In this document: positions 5,562 to 5,817 of the stretch, one piece after another
How the letters are laid out: every line of letters starts with the position of its first letter
Position numbering within the stretch: the first letter of the stretch is position 1
Assembly (NCBI GenBank): GCA_020025195.1
Contig: JAHHSN010000052.1
Coordinates: 1 to 5,817, forward strand
Length of the DNA stretch: 5,817 bases
From: Angelakisella sp.
GTDB lineage: Bacteria > Bacillota > Clostridia > Oscillospirales > Ruminococcaceae
Reading direction: 5' to 3'
Notes under the pieces: generated by a model
Seen by the model: only the letters and a program-made list of their open reading frames with translations
The model's database searches: none
Told to the model about the DNA's origin: nothing
Position numbers and translations under genes: made by a program

Positions 5562-5590
5562 ATTATACAGGAAAGAGGGCAGAAATGCAA
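5562..5590 (-). promoter_or_regulatory. Promoter of tRNA-Leu, embedded in the end of the upstream gene
   Basis: On the minus strand a perfect TATAAT (5562-5567) lies 17 bases after TTGCAT (5585-5590). Transcription would start near 5555, about 10 bases before the mature tRNA. The -35 matches consensus at three positions only. The stop codon of the upstream gene (5563-5565) is inside the -10 box. Confidence 0.75.
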
Positions 5591-5817
5591 GAAAAAGCGC
5601 CGGATTCCTTAAAATCTCCTGAAGACGGCGCAAGCCGCTCCAGCAGGAAAGGCAGCGCCTCCCCCTGCCAGAGCTCCCGCAGCTCGTGCAGCCCCCCGAG
5701 GAACAGCCGCTCCCCCGGGGTGGGGGCGGCAAGCTGCCGCCAGATCTGTTTTCCCGCCTCCCGCCAGACGATCTCTCCCTCCCGGCCGAAGAAGGAATAG
5801 GTAATCCTCTCCCCGTC
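5563..5817 (-). CDS. C-terminal 84 residues of an unrecognised protein, start outside the window
   Basis: The minus strand is open from the window edge to a TAA at 5563-5565. The segment begins DGERITYSFFGREGEIVW and continues with KQIWRQLAAPTPGERLFLGG and LHELRELWQGEALPFLLERL, then a less structured tail ending ISALFPV. Third codon positions are mostly G or C in this frame, as in the neighbouring minus-strand genes, and the other two frames read as low-complexity. This supports real coding at least up to about 5615; the last 15-20 codons, which overlap the tRNA promoter, are A+T-richer. The piece is probably soluble and mixed helix and strand. I cannot assign a family. Confidence 0.6.
   Translation of the reverse strand, partial: DGERITYSFFGREGEIVWREAGKQIWRQLAAPTPGERLFLGGLHELRELWQGEALPFLLERLAPSSGDFKESGAFSCISALFPV

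Noticed and set aside
5361..5732. A minus-strand frame of 123 codons running through the tRNA
   Set aside because: It crosses a well-folded tRNA gene and a terminator and overlaps the end of brnQ, and its start region is low-complexity Ser, Gly and Cys.

Overview
The window reads as an ordinary chromosomal segment of a G+C-rich member of the Firmicutes/Bacillota, most likely a Clostridia-type anaerobe of the Oscillospiraceae/Ruminococcaceae kind. This is inferred from strong AGGAGG-type ribosome binding sites, sigma-A promoters with 17-base spacers, short intrinsic terminators, a tRNA gene that encodes its own CCA end, and a dacB-like gene beside an RluB-type pseudouridine synthase as seen in spore-forming Firmicutes. 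I see no mobile element, CRISPR array, phage gene or toxin-antitoxin pair.

Layout from left to right. 1-981 (minus) is a PLP-dependent threonine aldolase, cut off at its C-terminus by the window edge. 1046-1285 (minus) is rpsT (ribosomal protein S20), with its own promoter and an intrinsic terminator that lies just before the aldolase gene. 1376-3614 (minus) is a three-gene cluster read right to left: a secreted D-alanyl-D-alanine carboxypeptidase (GTG start), an RluB/RsuA-type pseudouridine synthase, and a 113-residue protein coupled to it by an ATGA overlap. 3751-3900 (minus) is a 49-codon single-pass membrane protein that appears to form its own transcription unit. 4127-5413 (plus) is a BrnQ/LIVCS branched-chain amino acid carrier behind a near-consensus promoter. 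5460-5545 (minus) is tRNA-Leu(CAA), converging with brnQ on one shared symmetric terminator. 5563-5817 (minus) is the 3' end of an unrecognised gene.

The genes are mostly housekeeping: translation (S20, rRNA pseudouridylation, tRNA-Leu), cell-wall trimming, amino-acid uptake and amino-acid cleavage. The observations most worth following are a sigma-E-like promoter in front of the carboxypeptidase, which would make it a sporulation (DacB/PBP5*) gene; the small membrane protein; the small GNAT-like protein coupled to rluB; and the tRNA promoter embedded in the end of the neighbouring gene. I did not find evidence for a novel multi-gene system.
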